From contig NZ_FNEV01000001.1 of the NCBI RefSeq assembly GCF_900100295.1, positions 310,001 to 374,000 of the forward strand: a stretch of DNA of 64,000 nucleotides, written 5' to 3'. This stretch comes from Salimicrobium halophilum. Its GTDB lineage: Bacteria > Bacillota > Bacilli > Bacillales > Halobacillaceae. Position 1 is the stretch's first letter. The number at the start of each line of letters is the position of its first letter. Below the pieces are notes generated by a model. That model was given only the letters and a program-made list of their open reading frames with translations, made no database searches and was not told the origin of the DNA. Of the stretch, positions 56,386 to 64,000 are shown in pieces. Made by a program: the position numbers and the translations under genes.

Positions 56386-59094
56386 TTATTTTTTCAGTTT
56401 GTTTCTCAGCACCATTTGCAGAATACCACCGTGACGGTAGTAATCGATTTCCACGTCACTGTCGAAACGGGCGATTACATCAAATTCTTTCTTGTTGCCG
56501 TCCTCGTCCGTCGCCGTCACTTTGACAAGATCGTGAGGCTTCACGTCTTCCCCGATCTCTACATCAATCGTTTCACGACCGGTAAGACCGAGCGATTCGA
56601 TTGTATCGTCTTTCTGGAACTGCAGAGGAAGCACTCCCATCATGACGAGGTTGGAACGGTGAATCCGCTCGAAGCTCTGAGCAATGACCGTTTCGATTCC
56701 GAGAAGATCCGTACCTTTGGCTGCCCAGTCACGGGAACTTCCCATACCGTAATCATCTCCGGCGATTACCGCAAGAGGCGTGTTGTCCTCTTTATATTTC
56801 ATCGCAGCTGTATAAATCGGCATGACTTCTTCGGTCGGCCAGTACGTCGTATACCCGCCTTCTTTTCCTTGAGCCAGCTGGTTACGAATACGGATGTTCG
56901 CAAACGTACCACGCATCATGACTTCGTGGTTACCACGACGGGACCCGTAGGAGTTGAAGTTACGCGGAGAAACTCCTTTTTCCTGCAGATACTCCCCTGC
57001 CGGCATATTCCGGGCGATGGCACCAGCTGGTGAAATGTGGTCGGTCGTTACGGAATCTCCGAACTTACCGATAACCCGCATGCCACCCAGTGGTTTTACA
57101 GGGTTGGAATCTTTAGAAAGTCCATCGAAGAACGGAGGGTTCTGGATGTAGGTGGACTCATCATCCCAGTCATACAGCGGCTCATCCGTCGTTTCGATTT
57201 CGTTCCATTTTTCGTTCGAGTTGAACACGTTCTCATACTCTTTACGGAAGATCTCAGGCGTCACCACTTTAGCGACTTGCTCCTTGATCTCTTCCTGCGT
57301 CGGCCAGATATCGTCGAAGAAGACGTCATTTCCGTCTTTATCCTGACCGATCGGTTCGTTCTTCAAGTCGATATCCACAGTACCTGCAAGGGCATAAGCC
57401 ACAACCAATGGCGGAGATGCCAAGTAGTTCGCTTTCACGAGTGGGTGGATACGTCCTTCGAAGTTACGGTTACCACTTAACACGGAAGACACAGTCAGAT
57501 CCGTGTCGGCGATCGCCTTCTCGATTTCAGGAAGTAGCGGACCGGAGTTACCGATACACGTGGTACATCCATACCCGACGAGGTTGAACCCTAACTGATT
57601 CAGATGATTCATCAGACCCGAGTCTTCGAGGTAGCGAGTAACTACTTTAGAGCCCGGTGCGAGAGATGTTTTCACGTATTCCGGTACCTCAAGGCCTTTG
57701 TCTACGGCATTTTTCGCCACCAGACCGGCACCAAGCATTACATGAGGGTTGGACGTGTTCGTGCAGGATGTAATCGCTGCAATCGCAAGAGCCCCTGTAC
57801 TCATATCAGCTGTATCACCGTTTGCAAATTCGACGGTAGCTTTTTTATTGAATTCAGATTCATCAAGACCGAATCCCTGGTTCCCTTCCGGAGCAGTGAT
57901 CGCTTCCGTGAACGATTGCTTCATTTCGGAAAGAGGAATCAAATCCTGAGGACGTTTCGGTCCGGATAGGTTCGGTTCAAGTTCTTCAAGATCGATTTCA
58001 ATCAGTTGGCTGAATTCCGGATCTTCAAGTGAAGGATCGTACCAAAGGTTGTTCTCCTTGCAGTATTTCTCCACAAGATCGATCTGCTCTTCGGAACGGC
58101 CGGTAAGGCGCATATAGTCAAGAGCTTCTCCATCTACAGGGAAGAAACCGCAAGTAGCCCCGTATTCAGGAGCCATGTTGGAGATGGTAGCACGGTCCGC
58201 AAGCGGCATTTCCTGAAGACCAGGACCGAAGAATTCCACGAACTTTCCAACAACATTCGCCTCACGAAGACGCTGTGTAACTTTAAGAGCAAGGTCTGTA
58301 GCTGTTGTTCCCTGAGGGAAGTTTCCGGTAAGCTTGACACCGATAACCTCCGGTGCCGGGAAGTAGGATGGCTGTCCAAGCATTCCTGCTTCCGCTTCAA
58401 TACCGCCAACACCCCACCCGAGAACACCAAGACCGTTGATCATCGTCGTGTGGGAATCTGTCCCCACAAGTGTGTCAGGATATGTATCGACACTGCCATC
58501 TTCGTTTTCTGTCGCATGCACGACATTGGCAATATACTCCAGGTTCACCTGGTGGACGATTCCCGTCGCAGGTGGCACCGCACGATAGTTATCGAAGGCT
58601 TTCTGAGCCCAGTGGAGAAATTCATAACGCTCTTTGTTACGCTCAAATTCAAGCTCCATGTTCGCCTGCAGCGCAGTATTGGTTCCATACTGATCAACTT
58701 GAACAGAGTGGTCGATGACGAGGTCTACCGGTACTTCCGGATTGATCTCTTCCGGTTTACCACCCATATCCACCATCGCTTTTCTCAGGCTTGCAAGGTC
58801 TACGACAGCCGGTACCCCTGTGAAGTCCTGCAAAATAACGCGGGACGGTTTGAAAGGTACGTCTTCCCCTTTGCTGTCACTCTGGCCCCATTTCGCCAGG
58901 CTTTCTACATGATCATCACCGATTACGCGTCCATCATGCTGACGCAGGAGTGATTCAAGCAGAATACGGATAGAAAAAGGCAAACGGGATATTTTCCCGA
59001 TTCCTGCTTCTTCTAAAGATTTCAAGTCATAGTAATTGTACGTTTTTCCGTTCGATTCAAATTGCTTTTTCGCATTAAACGGATGGTTTGCCAT
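56386..59094 (-). CDS. citB: Aconitate hydratase (aconitase)
   Basis: 902 residues, AcnA/IRP type. It isomerises citrate to isocitrate. The 4Fe-4S ligands are the cysteine in [10 protein letters not shown] and the two in [12 protein letters not shown]; the active-site serine loop is [16 protein letters not shown] and SSRDWAAKG. In Bacillus the apo form binds RNA. The start at 59094 is nine bases from AGGGGG. Central TCA enzyme, alone in its transcript. Confidence 0.97.
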   Translation of the reverse strand: MANHPFNAKKQFESNGKTYNYYDLKSLEEAGIGKISRLPFSIRILLESLLRQHDGRVIGDDHVESLAKWGQSDSKGEDVPFKPSRVILQDFTGVPAVVDLASLRKAMVDMGGKPEEINPEVPVDLVIDHSVQVDQYGTNTALQANMELEFERNKERYEFLHWAQKAFDNYRAVPPATGIVHQVNLEYIANVVHATENEDGSVDTYPDTLVGTDSHTTMINGLGVLGWGVGGIEAEAGMLGQPSYFPAPEVIGVKLTGNFPQGTTATDLALKVTQRLREANVVGKFVEFFGPGLQEMPLADRATISNMAPEYGATCGFFPVDGEALDYMRLTGRSEEQIDLVEKYCKENNLWYDPSLEDPEFSQLIEIDLEELEPNLSGPKRPQDLIPLSEMKQSFTEAITAPEGNQGFGLDESEFNKKATVEFANGDTADMSTGALAIAAITSCTNTSNPHVMLGAGLVAKNAVDKGLEVPEYVKTSLAPGSKVVTRYLEDSGLMNHLNQLGFNLVGYGCTTCIGNSGPLLPEIEKAIADTDLTVSSVLSGNRNFEGRIHPLVKANYLASPPLVVAYALAGTVDIDLKNEPIGQDKDGNDVFFDDIWPTQEEIKEQVAKVVTPEIFRKEYENVFNSNEKWNEIETTDEPLYDWDDESTYIQNPPFFDGLSKDSNPVKPLGGMRVIGKFGDSVTTDHISPAGAIARNMPAGEYLQEKGVSPRNFNSYGSRRGNHEVMMRGTFANIRIRNQLAQGKEGGYTTYWPTEEVMPIYTAAMKYKEDNTPLAVIAGDDYGMGSSRDWAAKGTDLLGIETVIAQSFERIHRSNLVMMGVLPLQFQKDDTIESLGLTGRETIDVEIGEDVKPHDLVKVTATDEDGNKKEFDVIARFDSDVEIDYYRHGGILQMVLRNKLKK

Positions 59095-59156
59095 ATCTGT
59101 TATCCCCCTTATCAATCTTTCAAGAAGAGAGGATGATCCTCTTCCTCTACAAGAAT

Positions 59157-59186
59157 ACTATAATTCTGCCATTTACATTGTAAATG
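59157..59186 (-). promoter_or_regulatory. citB promoter with a 17-bp dyad
   Basis: TTTACA and TATAGT on the minus strand are 16 bases apart. The -35 is inside the perfect dyad CATTTACA-T-TGTAAATG (59170-59186). The CcpC pattern ATAA-N7-TTAT is not evident. Confidence 0.5.
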
Positions 59187-59297
59187 AAAACGATTTTAAA
59201 GTAAAACGAATGAGCCAATTTTTTGAACTCTGAAACGTTGTGTTTCTTCCCTATATTTTTTATAATGAAAGATGACCACAAAAAGATAGGTGATAAT

Positions 59298-59726
59298 ATG
59301 ACATTAGGATTTTCCCTATTCATCGTCGGCTGGGTAATCATAATGATCGGACTCATGGGTATCGGTGGATTCTTCATGTTCCGCAAATTTTTGAAACGGA
59401 TGCCTAAAGAAGACGGCAAATCCACCATCGACTGGGAAGAGTATTATATTGAACATACGAAACACATGTGGAGTGAGGACCAGAAAGTCTTCCTCGAGGA
59501 ACTGACCTCCCCTGTCCCCGAGTTGTTCCGCGATGTTGCCCAGCAGCGGATTGCAGGGGAAATCGGAAGACTCGCCTTGAACAGACGACTTCGCCACATG
59601 ACTCAGGATACCATTATCGAAGGTTACATCAGAGCTACTCCGAAGCGGGACCATAAATTTCTTATCAGAAAGCTCGAGGAGAAGAAAATCGATATGTCCC
59701 CTTACGAGAATCTTCTGGAAACATAA
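59298..59726 (+). CDS. yneK: YneK-like membrane protein (DUF2621)
   Basis: 142 residues. One N-terminal membrane helix (VGWVIIMIGLMGIGGFFMF) is followed by a conserved cytoplasmic part (RMPKEDGKSTIDWEEYYIE; PVPELFRDVAQQRIAGEIGR). The layout matches YneK of B. subtilis. Function unknown. ATAGGTG lies upstream of the ATG at 59298. Convergent with ccdC. Confidence 0.88.
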   Translation: MTLGFSLFIVGWVIIMIGLMGIGGFFMFRKFLKRMPKEDGKSTIDWEEYYIEHTKHMWSEDQKVFLEELTSPVPELFRDVAQQRIAGEIGRLALNRRLRHMTQDTIIEGYIRATPKRDHKFLIRKLEEKKIDMSPYENLLET

Positions 59727-59756
59727 CGAAAGCACCGCTGCTACAGCGGTGCTTTC
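59727..59756. terminator. Terminator between yneK and ccdC
   Basis: A 13-bp perfect stem cgaaagcaccgct/agcggtgctttcg with a 4-base loop; no clear T run on either side. It covers the ccdC stop. Confidence 0.7.
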
Positions 59757-60229
59757 GTCGTTTCCATCTCTTTTTCGAGTTTCACGTATTTGTATAGCAT
59801 TGCCAGTCGCCATGAGATAATCATGCCGAAAGCGAGAACGAAGAACATTCCGCTCGTTTCCCCGAAAGAAATCGTCTGACCGATGATGAGTTTAAATGTG
59901 ATTCTCAGGAGGAGTAGCCCTGCCAGGACACCAATGAATAACTTGGACGGTTTCAAGTAGATACTACCGCCTTTCACTTCGAAATTTGATGTCACGATCA
60001 GAAATACAGAAAATACTATTCCTACGGCAAGCGCTTCGAGTACCTGAGAGAAACTTATCCGAAATATAGGGAAAATGAACATGAAAGCTCCGGTACTCAT
60101 GAACAACGGAGGCACTATGATTTTCTTTACGCTTGCAGGGCGTTCAGAGGCTTTCTTTCTTACAAAAATCATTACAGTAGCCATCATGGCGCCTACAAAA
60201 GTAGAACCGACTAATAGAAACGTATTCAT
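59741..60229 (-). CDS. ccdC: CcdC-like membrane protein
   Basis: 162 residues with about five membrane helices. SVKKIIVPPLFMSTGAFMFIFP and SSFGETSG-like SFGETSGMFFVLAFGMII match CcdC (YneJ) of B. subtilis, encoded by the ccdA-yneI-ccdC unit but dispensable for cytochrome c synthesis there. Here ccdA and yneI are absent and an MrpB gene precedes it by 11 bases. Confidence 0.85.
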   Translation of the reverse strand: MNTFLLVGSTFVGAMMATVMIFVRKKASERPASVKKIIVPPLFMSTGAFMFIFPIFRISFSQVLEALAVGIVFSVFLIVTSNFEVKGGSIYLKPSKLFIGVLAGLLLLRITFKLIIGQTISFGETSGMFFVLAFGMIISWRLAMLYKYVKLEKEMETTKAPL

Positions 60230-60240
60230 AGATTATCTCC

Positions 60241-60684
60241 TTACTGTGAAACTTCTTCCCGGTCTTCAGCTATGGATAAGATGATCGTCATCGTCACACC
60301 AATGACCGTGAAATAAACACCAAGATCGAAGAGAAGCGCCGTAGCAAGTTCTGTACGTCCAAGAATCGGTAACTGGAAGTACGCAAACGTCTGACTCAGG
60401 AACGGCTCATTGAAGAGAAAAGAACCGAAGCCTGTTCCAAGAGCGATGATCAGTCCCAGTTTGAATAAGAAACGGAAGTTGACAGGCAGTGAATTCCGTG
60501 TAGCTGACTGCCCGTAAGCCATATTCAACAGTACGATAGCCGCTGAAGTCATCAATCCCCCAATAAACCCGCCTCCTGGTGCATTGTGACCGGCAAAAAA
60601 CAAGTACAAAGAAAATCCCAGCAGTATAAATGCAATGATCGACGTCATTGTTTTCAGTATCAAATCATTCGTATTTCCGTTCAT
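60241..60684 (-). CDS. Orphan MrpB/MnhB-like antiporter subunit
   Basis: 147 residues, four membrane helices. The MnhB domain signature FFAGHNAPGGGFIGGLMTSAAI and GVYFTVIGVTMTII are intact. In Mrp complexes B is one of seven subunits for Na+/H+ exchange; no other mrp gene is in this window. ATG 60684 follows GCAGGG; a TTG is adjacent. Coupled to ccdC. It may serve the cell's Mrp complex encoded elsewhere or have a separate role. Confidence 0.88.
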   Translation of the reverse strand: MNGNTNDLILKTMTSIIAFILLGFSLYLFFAGHNAPGGGFIGGLMTSAAIVLLNMAYGQSATRNSLPVNFRFLFKLGLIIALGTGFGSFLFNEPFLSQTFAYFQLPILGRTELATALLFDLGVYFTVIGVTMTIILSIAEDREEVSQ

Positions 60685-60687
60685 CAA

Positions 60688-60855
60688 ATCCCTGCCTTCA
60701 TCATGTATGTAGTCTGCACCTTACATTCTAACAAAAAAAGAAGAAGAAAACGACTCTTAATCCCTGCGCCGCTGAAGAACCCTAGCACGTGCATGTTTGC
60801 TTAGAGCACCGGCAGGTCATTCGGCAACACCTAACTTTGCAGGACGGATCAGTGC
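60688..60855. other. Intergenic stretch with unexplained GC-rich block
   Basis: Between the MrpB start and the yneF terminator no frame with a ribosome binding site was found. Bases 60765-60850 are richer in G and C than the surrounding spacer. No known RNA motif was recognised. Confidence 0.3.
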
Positions 60856-60898
60856 AAAAAAGTCTCCTTTTCAGTGACACCGCCACAAAAGGAGACTT
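60856..60898 (-). terminator. Terminator of yneF
   Basis: A 12-bp stem aagtctcctttt/aaaaggagactt with a 15-base loop and T run on the minus strand. Confidence 0.82.
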
Positions 60899-60932
60899 CA
60901 TACATTCATTATTTACAATCATGGGATGGAAA

Positions 60933-61160
60933 TTATTTATCCATCTGGTTGTTCATCTGCTTCATCATCTGATTGATCTTCTTCTGCGATGGCTTCTGTC
61001 CCATCTGCATCATAAGCGTGCGCAGCATCTGTTCGTTAATAGGAGGGTTCTTTTTCAAATAGTTCATCATATATTTTCTTGCGATGAAGAATCCTAGTGC
61101 CGCTCCACCGATAAGCGCGACGAGCGCGATCAGAATAATCCATATGATTCCAAGTTCCAT
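60933..61160 (-). CDS. yneF: YneF (UPF0154) membrane protein
   Basis: 75 residues: a single membrane helix ([22 protein letters not shown]) and the conserved tail [20 protein letters not shown]. Universal in Bacillaceae next to sirA; function unknown. AAAGGGG precedes the ATG. Confidence 0.93.
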   Translation of the reverse strand: MELGIIWIILIALVALIGGAALGFFIARKYMMNYLKKNPPINEQMLRTLMMQMGQKPSQKKINQMMKQMNNQMDK

Positions 61161-61232
61161 AGTCTGTTTCCCCTTTCGTATTATATCCCATAACAGTATA
61201 GTAAATTGGGCCGGGGATTACAATAGGTCACT

Positions 61233-61646
61233 TCAAGACAAAGCGTGATGTTTCTTTCTCGAAATGATCCATCCGTAATGCATTCCTTCTTCAGAAACGA
61301 CGAAAAAGGGTTTTGCCATAGCTTTCAGTAAGGGAAAAACGGTTCGTTCTGCTTCCGATAAACTATTGCACCCCACACACCAATACTGCTTTTCTACTGC
61401 CATTATATCATACCAGTCGTTTTCAACTGAAACGAGAAACTCGGTATGCGGCCAGGGGTTTGCTCTACCTTTTCCGATCGCAAGCAGTCCGGCAGGTATG
61501 TTACGGGTTATGTAATCCATTTGTCGCTTCAATAAAGGATTACCGGGGTCTGCACGCCATTCTCTGAAAAAACGGCGCAGCATGTCTCCCCTGTAGTAAT
61601 ACCTCTCCAGCACTTCCTCTGTCATACAAAAAATATACAACTTCAT
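61233..61646 (-). CDS. sirA: SirA, sporulation inhibitor of replication
   Basis: 137 residues. The position between tkt and yneF, the length and the segments LYIFCMTEEVLERYYYRGDM and MHYGWIISRKK agree with SirA (YneE). SirA binds DnaA domain I and stops initiation once Spo0A is active. Sequence conservation in this family is low, so synteny carries much of the call. Its Shine-Dalgarno AAAGGAGG lies in a hairpin. Confidence 0.82.
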   Translation of the reverse strand: MKLYIFCMTEEVLERYYYRGDMLRRFFREWRADPGNPLLKRQMDYITRNIPAGLLAIGKGRANPWPHTEFLVSVENDWYDIMAVEKQYWCVGCNSLSEAERTVFPLLKAMAKPFFVVSEEGMHYGWIISRKKHHALS

Positions 61647-61655
61647 ACTCGCCGC

Positions 61656-61687
61656 CTCCTTTGTTTTATTGTAAAAAACAAAAGGAG
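61656..61687 (-). promoter_or_regulatory. Hairpin covering the sirA ribosome binding site
   Basis: On the minus strand CTCCTTTTGTTTT pairs with AAAACAAAGGAG across a 7-base loop, with one bulge. The AAAGGAG in the 3' arm is the sirA Shine-Dalgarno. Confidence 0.5.
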
Positions 61688-61748
61688 AGGAATATGTCGT
61701 TTTCTGAATGGAAAGTTCCTACATCTCTGTCGAAACTTTTGCAATAAA

Positions 61749-61779
61749 CAAGAACTCCGAGGCTCACCCGGAGTTCTTG
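61749..61779 (-). terminator. Terminator of tkt
   Basis: An 11-bp perfect stem caagaactccg/cggagttcttg with a 9-base loop; followed by TTTATTG on the minus strand. Confidence 0.7.
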
Positions 61780-61789
61780 AGGTAACAGG

Positions 61790-63799
61790 TTACTTCACAA
61801 AACTTTCGACTTGTTCCACTACATTATCGACGGTGAATCCATAATTTTCGATGACCGTGTTTCCTGGAGCAGAAGCGCCGAAGCGGTCGATGCCGATCAC
61901 TTTTCCGTCGAGACCGACGTAGCGATCCCAACCGAAGGAAGAGGCCATCTCAATAGCTACGCGATTACGTACACTGTTTGGTAGCACTTCTTCTTTGTAA
62001 CCGTCATTCTGCGCCTCAAAACGGTCGAAGGAAGCGATGCTTACGACTCGCGCGTCCACATTCTTCTTCTTCAGTTCTTCTTTGGCTGCCATAGCGAGCT
62101 GAACTTCAGACCCGGAAGCGAGAAGAATCGTATCCGGTGTGTCTTTGTCAGAGTCGCTTAGTACGTAAGCTCCTTTTTTCACACCTTCATACGCTTTCTC
62201 TTTCGTTCCTTCAAGCGTAGGTAGCCCCTGACGCGTAAGCACAAGTGCTGTCGGTTGAGACGTGGATTCAAGAGCAAGCCTCCACGCAGCGCTCGATTCG
62301 TTCCCATCTGCCGGGCGAATGACGGAAAGGTTCGGAATAGCGCGCAGTGCAGCTAAGTGTTCCACCGGCTCGTGGGTAGGTCCGTCTTCGCCTACCGCAA
62401 TCGAATCATGGGTGAACACGTAGTTCACAGGCAGGTTCTGAATAGCTGATAGACGCAAGGAAGGTCTTAGATAGTCACTGAATACGAAGAATGTCCCTCC
62501 GTACACTTTCAGGCCTCCATGAAGAGCCATACCGTTCAGAGCAGCTGCCATCGCATGCTCTCTGACACCGAACCAGACATTGCGTCCAGCGTAGTTGTCT
62601 TTGGAGAAATCGTCTTCTCCTTTGACTGTCGTCTTGTTGGAGCCGGCGAGGTCGGCACTTCCTCCGAAGAAATAAGGGATCTTCTCGGAAAGAGCGTTGA
62701 TTGCTTCCCCGGAAGTGGCGCGTGTAGCCGCTTTATCGCTCGATGTGTCATACACAGGAAGCTCTTTCTCCCACCCGTCAGGAAGTTCGCCGTTGATGGC
62801 TTTCTCCAACTCTTCAGCGAGTTCAGGGTTAGAGCTCTTATAATCTTCAAACTGCTTGTTCCACTCTGATTCTTTTTCTTCTCCGCGCTTTTGAATCTTT
62901 TCTTCAAAGTCGCTGTAAACTTCGTCCGGTACATGGAATGGCTCATGTTCCCAGCCGTAGTATTCTTTCGTCTTCTGAGCTTCCTCTTCTCCGAGGGGAG
63001 CACCATGAGAATCGGATTTTCCGGATTTGGTAGGTGCACCGTATCCGATAACCGTCTTCACCTCGATCATTGTCGGCTGCTCAGTGTTGTCTTTCGCCTT
63101 CTTGATTGCATCTGCAATGGCTGTTGTGTCGTTCCCATCTTCGACACGTAGAACCTGCCAGCCATACGCCTCATAACGTTGTTCTACACTTTCACTGAAC
63201 GCGCGGTTCAGATCTCCATCGAGGGAAATGTCGTTGGAATCATAAAGAGCGATGAGCTTTCCTAGCCCCAGATGTCCCGCGAGAGAAGCGGATTCCTGGG
63301 AAACCCCCTCCATAAGATCCCCATCACTACAGATTACGTACGTATAGTGATCGACGATATTGTGCTGATCTGTATTATACTTGCTGGAAAGATGAGCTTC
63401 TGCCATAGCCATACCTGTAGCCATGGAAATACCCTGTCCCAGTGGACCTGTAGTAGCTTCCACTCCGTCTGTATGTCCTACTTCCGGGTGTCCCGGTGTC
63501 TTCGAATCCCACTGACGGAAATTCTTCAGATCATCGATTGTCACGTTATAACCCGCTAAATGCAACAGGCTATACTGCAACATGGAACCATGTCCTGCGG
63601 AAAGTACAAAGCGGTCTCTGTTGAACCAATTCGAATGTTTCGGATTGTGATTCATGAATTCTGTCCATAGAGTATAAGCCATCGGAGCCGTCCCCATCGG
63701 CATTCCAGGGTGTCCGGAATTCGCTTTTTCGACTGCATCGATCGTGAGCGTTCTAATCGTATCGATAGATTGCTGTTCAATATTTTTTGTCAATGTCAT
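61790..63799 (-). CDS. tkt: Transketolase
   Basis: 669 residues. Thiamine-diphosphate enzyme of the pentose phosphate pathway. Marks are [20 protein letters not shown], the ThDP motif [20 protein letters not shown] to [10 protein letters not shown], and [18 protein letters not shown] with the catalytic histidine. ATG 63799 is only one base from AAAGGGG, while an in-frame TTG at 63793 is seven bases from it and may be the true start. It lies between sirA and ynzC as in Bacillus. Confidence 0.97.
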   Translation of the reverse strand: MTLTKNIEQQSIDTIRTLTIDAVEKANSGHPGMPMGTAPMAYTLWTEFMNHNPKHSNWFNRDRFVLSAGHGSMLQYSLLHLAGYNVTIDDLKNFRQWDSKTPGHPEVGHTDGVEATTGPLGQGISMATGMAMAEAHLSSKYNTDQHNIVDHYTYVICSDGDLMEGVSQESASLAGHLGLGKLIALYDSNDISLDGDLNRAFSESVEQRYEAYGWQVLRVEDGNDTTAIADAIKKAKDNTEQPTMIEVKTVIGYGAPTKSGKSDSHGAPLGEEEAQKTKEYYGWEHEPFHVPDEVYSDFEEKIQKRGEEKESEWNKQFEDYKSSNPELAEELEKAINGELPDGWEKELPVYDTSSDKAATRATSGEAINALSEKIPYFFGGSADLAGSNKTTVKGEDDFSKDNYAGRNVWFGVREHAMAAALNGMALHGGLKVYGGTFFVFSDYLRPSLRLSAIQNLPVNYVFTHDSIAVGEDGPTHEPVEHLAALRAIPNLSVIRPADGNESSAAWRLALESTSQPTALVLTRQGLPTLEGTKEKAYEGVKKGAYVLSDSDKDTPDTILLASGSEVQLAMAAKEELKKKNVDARVVSIASFDRFEAQNDGYKEEVLPNSVRNRVAIEMASSFGWDRYVGLDGKVIGIDRFGASAPGNTVIENYGFTVDNVVEQVESFVK

Positions 63800-63883
63800 T
63801 CCCCTTTCTGGTGCGGAATATGTAACAAGTACAATCCTATAATGAAATCCGTTTCATCGCAAGTTAGTAAAGCGTTTTCAACG

Positions 63884-63913
63884 AAAAAACCTGCGGAAAT
63901 ACGCAGGTTTTTT
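63884..63913 (-). terminator. Terminator of ynzC
   Basis: AAAAAACCTGCG/CGCAGGTTTTTT, 6-base loop, T6 on the minus strand, overlapping the stop. Confidence 0.9.
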
Positions 63914-64000
63914 AATGTTTCTTCTCATTTTCTTGCATACGTTTCACTTTATCCGGAGTGACATCTTTGCCGTTCGGATCGACGACGGTCATTCCTTTCA
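63912..64000 (-). CDS. ynzC: YnzC-like DUF896 protein, C-terminal end (cut by window edge)
   Basis: The last 28 residues are visible: KGMTVVDPNGKDVTPDKVKR followed by MQENEKKH. The pattern VxDPxGxDVTPxKxKRxQ is the conserved end of the DUF896/YnzC family, small helical proteins linked to the SOS-induced yneA operon in B. subtilis. The remainder lies outside the window. Confidence 0.85.
   Translation of the reverse strand, partial: KGMTVVDPNGKDVTPDKVKRMQENEKKH

Noticed and set aside
61694-61747. 17-codon plus-strand frame (MSFSEWKVPTSLSKLLQ) with a good ribosome binding site
   Set aside because: The AAAGGAG is the other arm of the hairpin at the sirA start, so the signal follows from symmetry; no promoter or conservation evidence.

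Overview
The window is a chromosomal segment of a spore-forming, low-to-moderate G+C Gram-positive bacterium of the family Bacillaceae. Gene order matches two blocks known from Bacillus subtilis: dinG-ypmA-ypmB-aspB-asnS-dnaD-nth-ponA-recU-gpsB-rnpB on the left, and parC-parE-yneT-plsY-yneR-yneQ-yneP-tlp-yneN-citB-yneK-ccdC-yneF-sirA-tkt-ynzC on the right. Acidic proteins (notably a long Asp/Asn/Glu tail on PBP1A), an OpuF-type compatible-solute transporter and a sulfolipid gene pair point to a moderately halophilic genus such as Salimicrobium or Halobacillus. The genus is an inference. No tRNA, complete IS, prophage or CRISPR array was seen.

The most important observation is that the window contains the chromosome terminus. 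At 39685-39712 there is a sequence that, on the minus strand, differs at one of 28 positions from the B. subtilis dif site as I recall it. Genes left of it are mostly on the + strand and genes right of it mostly on the - strand, as expected where two replichores meet. Four copies of an 18-bp element (consensus CGGAGTTRCTACTAWGTA) lie between genes at 13.3, 37.2, 39.8 and 49.9 kb. The two left of dif face one way and the two right of dif face the other way. The copy at 37.2 kb lies just upstream of a small winged-helix gene (37310-37690) that resembles the replication terminator protein RTP in length and layout. I propose a fork trap made of an RTP-like protein, divergent Ter-like sites and dif. 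LexA-box-like dyads precede both the RTP-like gene and parE-parC.

Layout. 1-13.3 kb: DinG helicase end, amino-acid and tRNA-synthetase genes, replication and repair (dnaD, nth, recU), PBP1A, a probable minor spore protein, cytidine deaminase, gpsB, RNase P RNA and an rRNA methyltransferase. 13.4-15.1 kb (minus strand): RNase H-like protein, queuosine-precursor transporter behind a probable preQ1 riboswitch, and a cold-shock protein with a long leader. 15.2-36.1 kb: thymidylate synthase and DHFR, TatA/TatC, SbcD/SbcC, uracil-DNA glycosylase, MsrAB, ferredoxin, a double dynamin, a foldase-like lipoprotein, an ABC-F ATPase and a LysM/3D wall protein. 36.2-39.8 kb: oxidoreductases, the RTP-like gene, cvfB and dif.

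39.9-49.8 kb (minus strand): a probable SQDG sulfolipid operon, topoisomerase IV and an OpuF-type importer. 50-64 kb: plsY, folE2, yidD, a tandem AAA+ protein, spore protein Tlp, an FbpB-like peptide, a thioredoxin-like protein, aconitase, CcdC-like protein, an orphan MrpB, SirA and transketolase. Both ends cut genes: dinG on the left and ynzC on the right.
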